DNA of 24,061 bases from Planctomycetota bacterium (GTDB lineage Bacteria > Planctomycetota > Phycisphaerae > WQYP01): contig JAJYZY010000022.1 of assembly GCA_021799715.1 (NCBI GenBank), forward strand, positions 1-24,061, given 5' to 3'. A model generated the notes under the pieces. That model was not told the origin of the DNA, made no database searches, and saw only the letters and a program-made list of their open reading frames with translations. Positions 23,461 through 24,061 of the stretch are shown here, piece by piece. Position 1 is the stretch's first letter. Each line of letters starts with the position of its first letter. The position numbers and the translations under genes were made by a program.

Positions 23461-24061
23461 CTATCCGTTGAGAATGCAATTCAAGACATCCGCGGAGGAG
23501 TATGATGCCTGGCCCGGCTGCAGATAACGGCTGATGTTCGTGACATCATCACCGGCGGTAATGATGGCGGTTTCCGGTATGCCGTGCCGATCCACCTGCC
23601 CAAGTCCAATGGTCGCAAACAGGGCGTTGCACAGGCATTTTCTACCCACGGTTTCTTCCATCTGGCCCCCCTTGGCCACATAATCGGCAATGGGTTCAGC
23701 AGCGCACCGATAGCCCGGTGAGCCGTCGGGGCGCTTATATATTTTGCGTAAATAGCCAATATCGCATTTTCTTTCACGCTTCAGATACATCACCGGATCG
23801 GACATGGTTCCGGGCACCGCGACAACCTTAAACGGGAAACCGGTCGGAGAGGCGTGAGGATCGGTAAATACGCCCGCCTGCCCGGAAGCTGCCAATGCCA
23901 GAACCTGCTGCTTTAAGTCCGCGCGGATGCCGGATTCCCGGCAGAAGGCGAAGGCTGTCCCCACTTGAATTCCCGCGGCCCCCCGGCTGATCGCCCGGTC
24001 AAGCTGTCGGCGGGTTGCGAAGCCGCCCGCAAGAAAAAAAGGCAGTCCGATTTCGGCAATT
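23461..24061 (-). CDS. Nitronate monooxygenase family protein, C-terminal part
   Basis: About 200 C-terminal residues of a flavin-dependent TIM-barrel enzyme of the 2-nitropropane dioxygenase/nitronate monooxygenase family, which oxidises alkyl nitronates with FMN; some relatives instead serve polyketide or fatty acid synthesis. The flavin-phosphate loops are visible: FFLAGGFATRRQLD and GAAGIQVGTAFAFC. Downstream are TGFPFKVV and GRKCLCNALFATIGLG, the latter a cysteine-containing segment shared by the longer members of the family. The N-terminus lies beyond the window end. The stop is TAG at 23461-23463. It is convergent with the exported-protein genes, and the duplicated fragment lies between. 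Exact substrate is not determinable from this part. Confidence 0.85.
   Translation of the reverse strand, partial: IAEIGLPFFLAGGFATRRQLDRAISRGAAGIQVGTAFAFCRESGIRADLKQQVLALAASGQAGVFTDPHASPTGFPFKVVAVPGTMSDPVMYLKRERKCDIGYLRKIYKRPDGSPGYRCAAEPIADYVAKGGQMEETVGRKCLCNALFATIGLGQVDRHGIPETAIITAGDDVTNISRYLQPGQASYSSADVLNCILNG

Overview
The window is about 57% GC, gene-dense and bacterial. Several things point to a diderm, probably a Planctomycetota (perhaps Phycisphaerae-like) soil or aquatic organism: a hopanoid-pathway radical SAM enzyme next to a TolC-like outer-membrane lipoprotein, an ECF sigma/anti-sigma pair beside a large exported protein of unknown function, Tat- and Sec-exported lipoproteins, a propeller protein with Ig-like secreted neighbours, and many large proteins recognisable only by fold. 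The assignment is inference from gene content; there is no rRNA or other marker.

Layout. (1) 1-3930, plus strand: a direct-repeat relic and a promoter, then hpnH, a small unknown protein and a TolC-like lipoprotein, apparently one operon. (2) 3954-6039, minus strand: an exported protein, an ECF sigma factor and a membrane anti-sigma-like protein, co-transcribed with a 4-bp sigma/anti-sigma overlap. (3) 6200-9559, plus strand: a membrane-anchored PpiD/SurA-like chaperone followed by an MFS transporter. (4) 9560-10440: non-coding, built of two diverged repeat families in A-B-B-A order, ending in a terminator. (5) 10441-11664, minus strand: a Tat-exported lipoprotein aldose 1-epimerase. (6) 12000-17555, plus strand: a four-gene operon of WXG100-like protein, coiled-coil protein, second WXG100-like protein and a 1317-residue EccC-like FtsK/SpoIIIE ATPase. 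(7) 17647-23203, plus strand: three exported beta-rich proteins, the first preceded by a promoter and six perfect copies of an octanucleotide repeat. (8) 23226-23440 is a decayed copy of part of the second exported gene; 23461-24061 (minus) is the C-terminal part of a nitronate monooxygenase.

The most interesting system is the type VII-secretion-like operon (12000-17555). It pairs two small WXG100-type proteins with a membrane-anchored three-module ATPase in which only the middle module keeps a canonical Walker A and B. None of the usual EccB/D/E/MycP or EsaA/EssA/EssB partners lie beside it, and a coiled-coil protein of unknown family sits between the two WXG100 genes. The second is the (CAGCTCCA)6 tract inside the 5' end of the propeller gene. 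Its unit is not a multiple of three and two upstream ATGs lie in different frames, the layout expected of a phase-variable exported protein.
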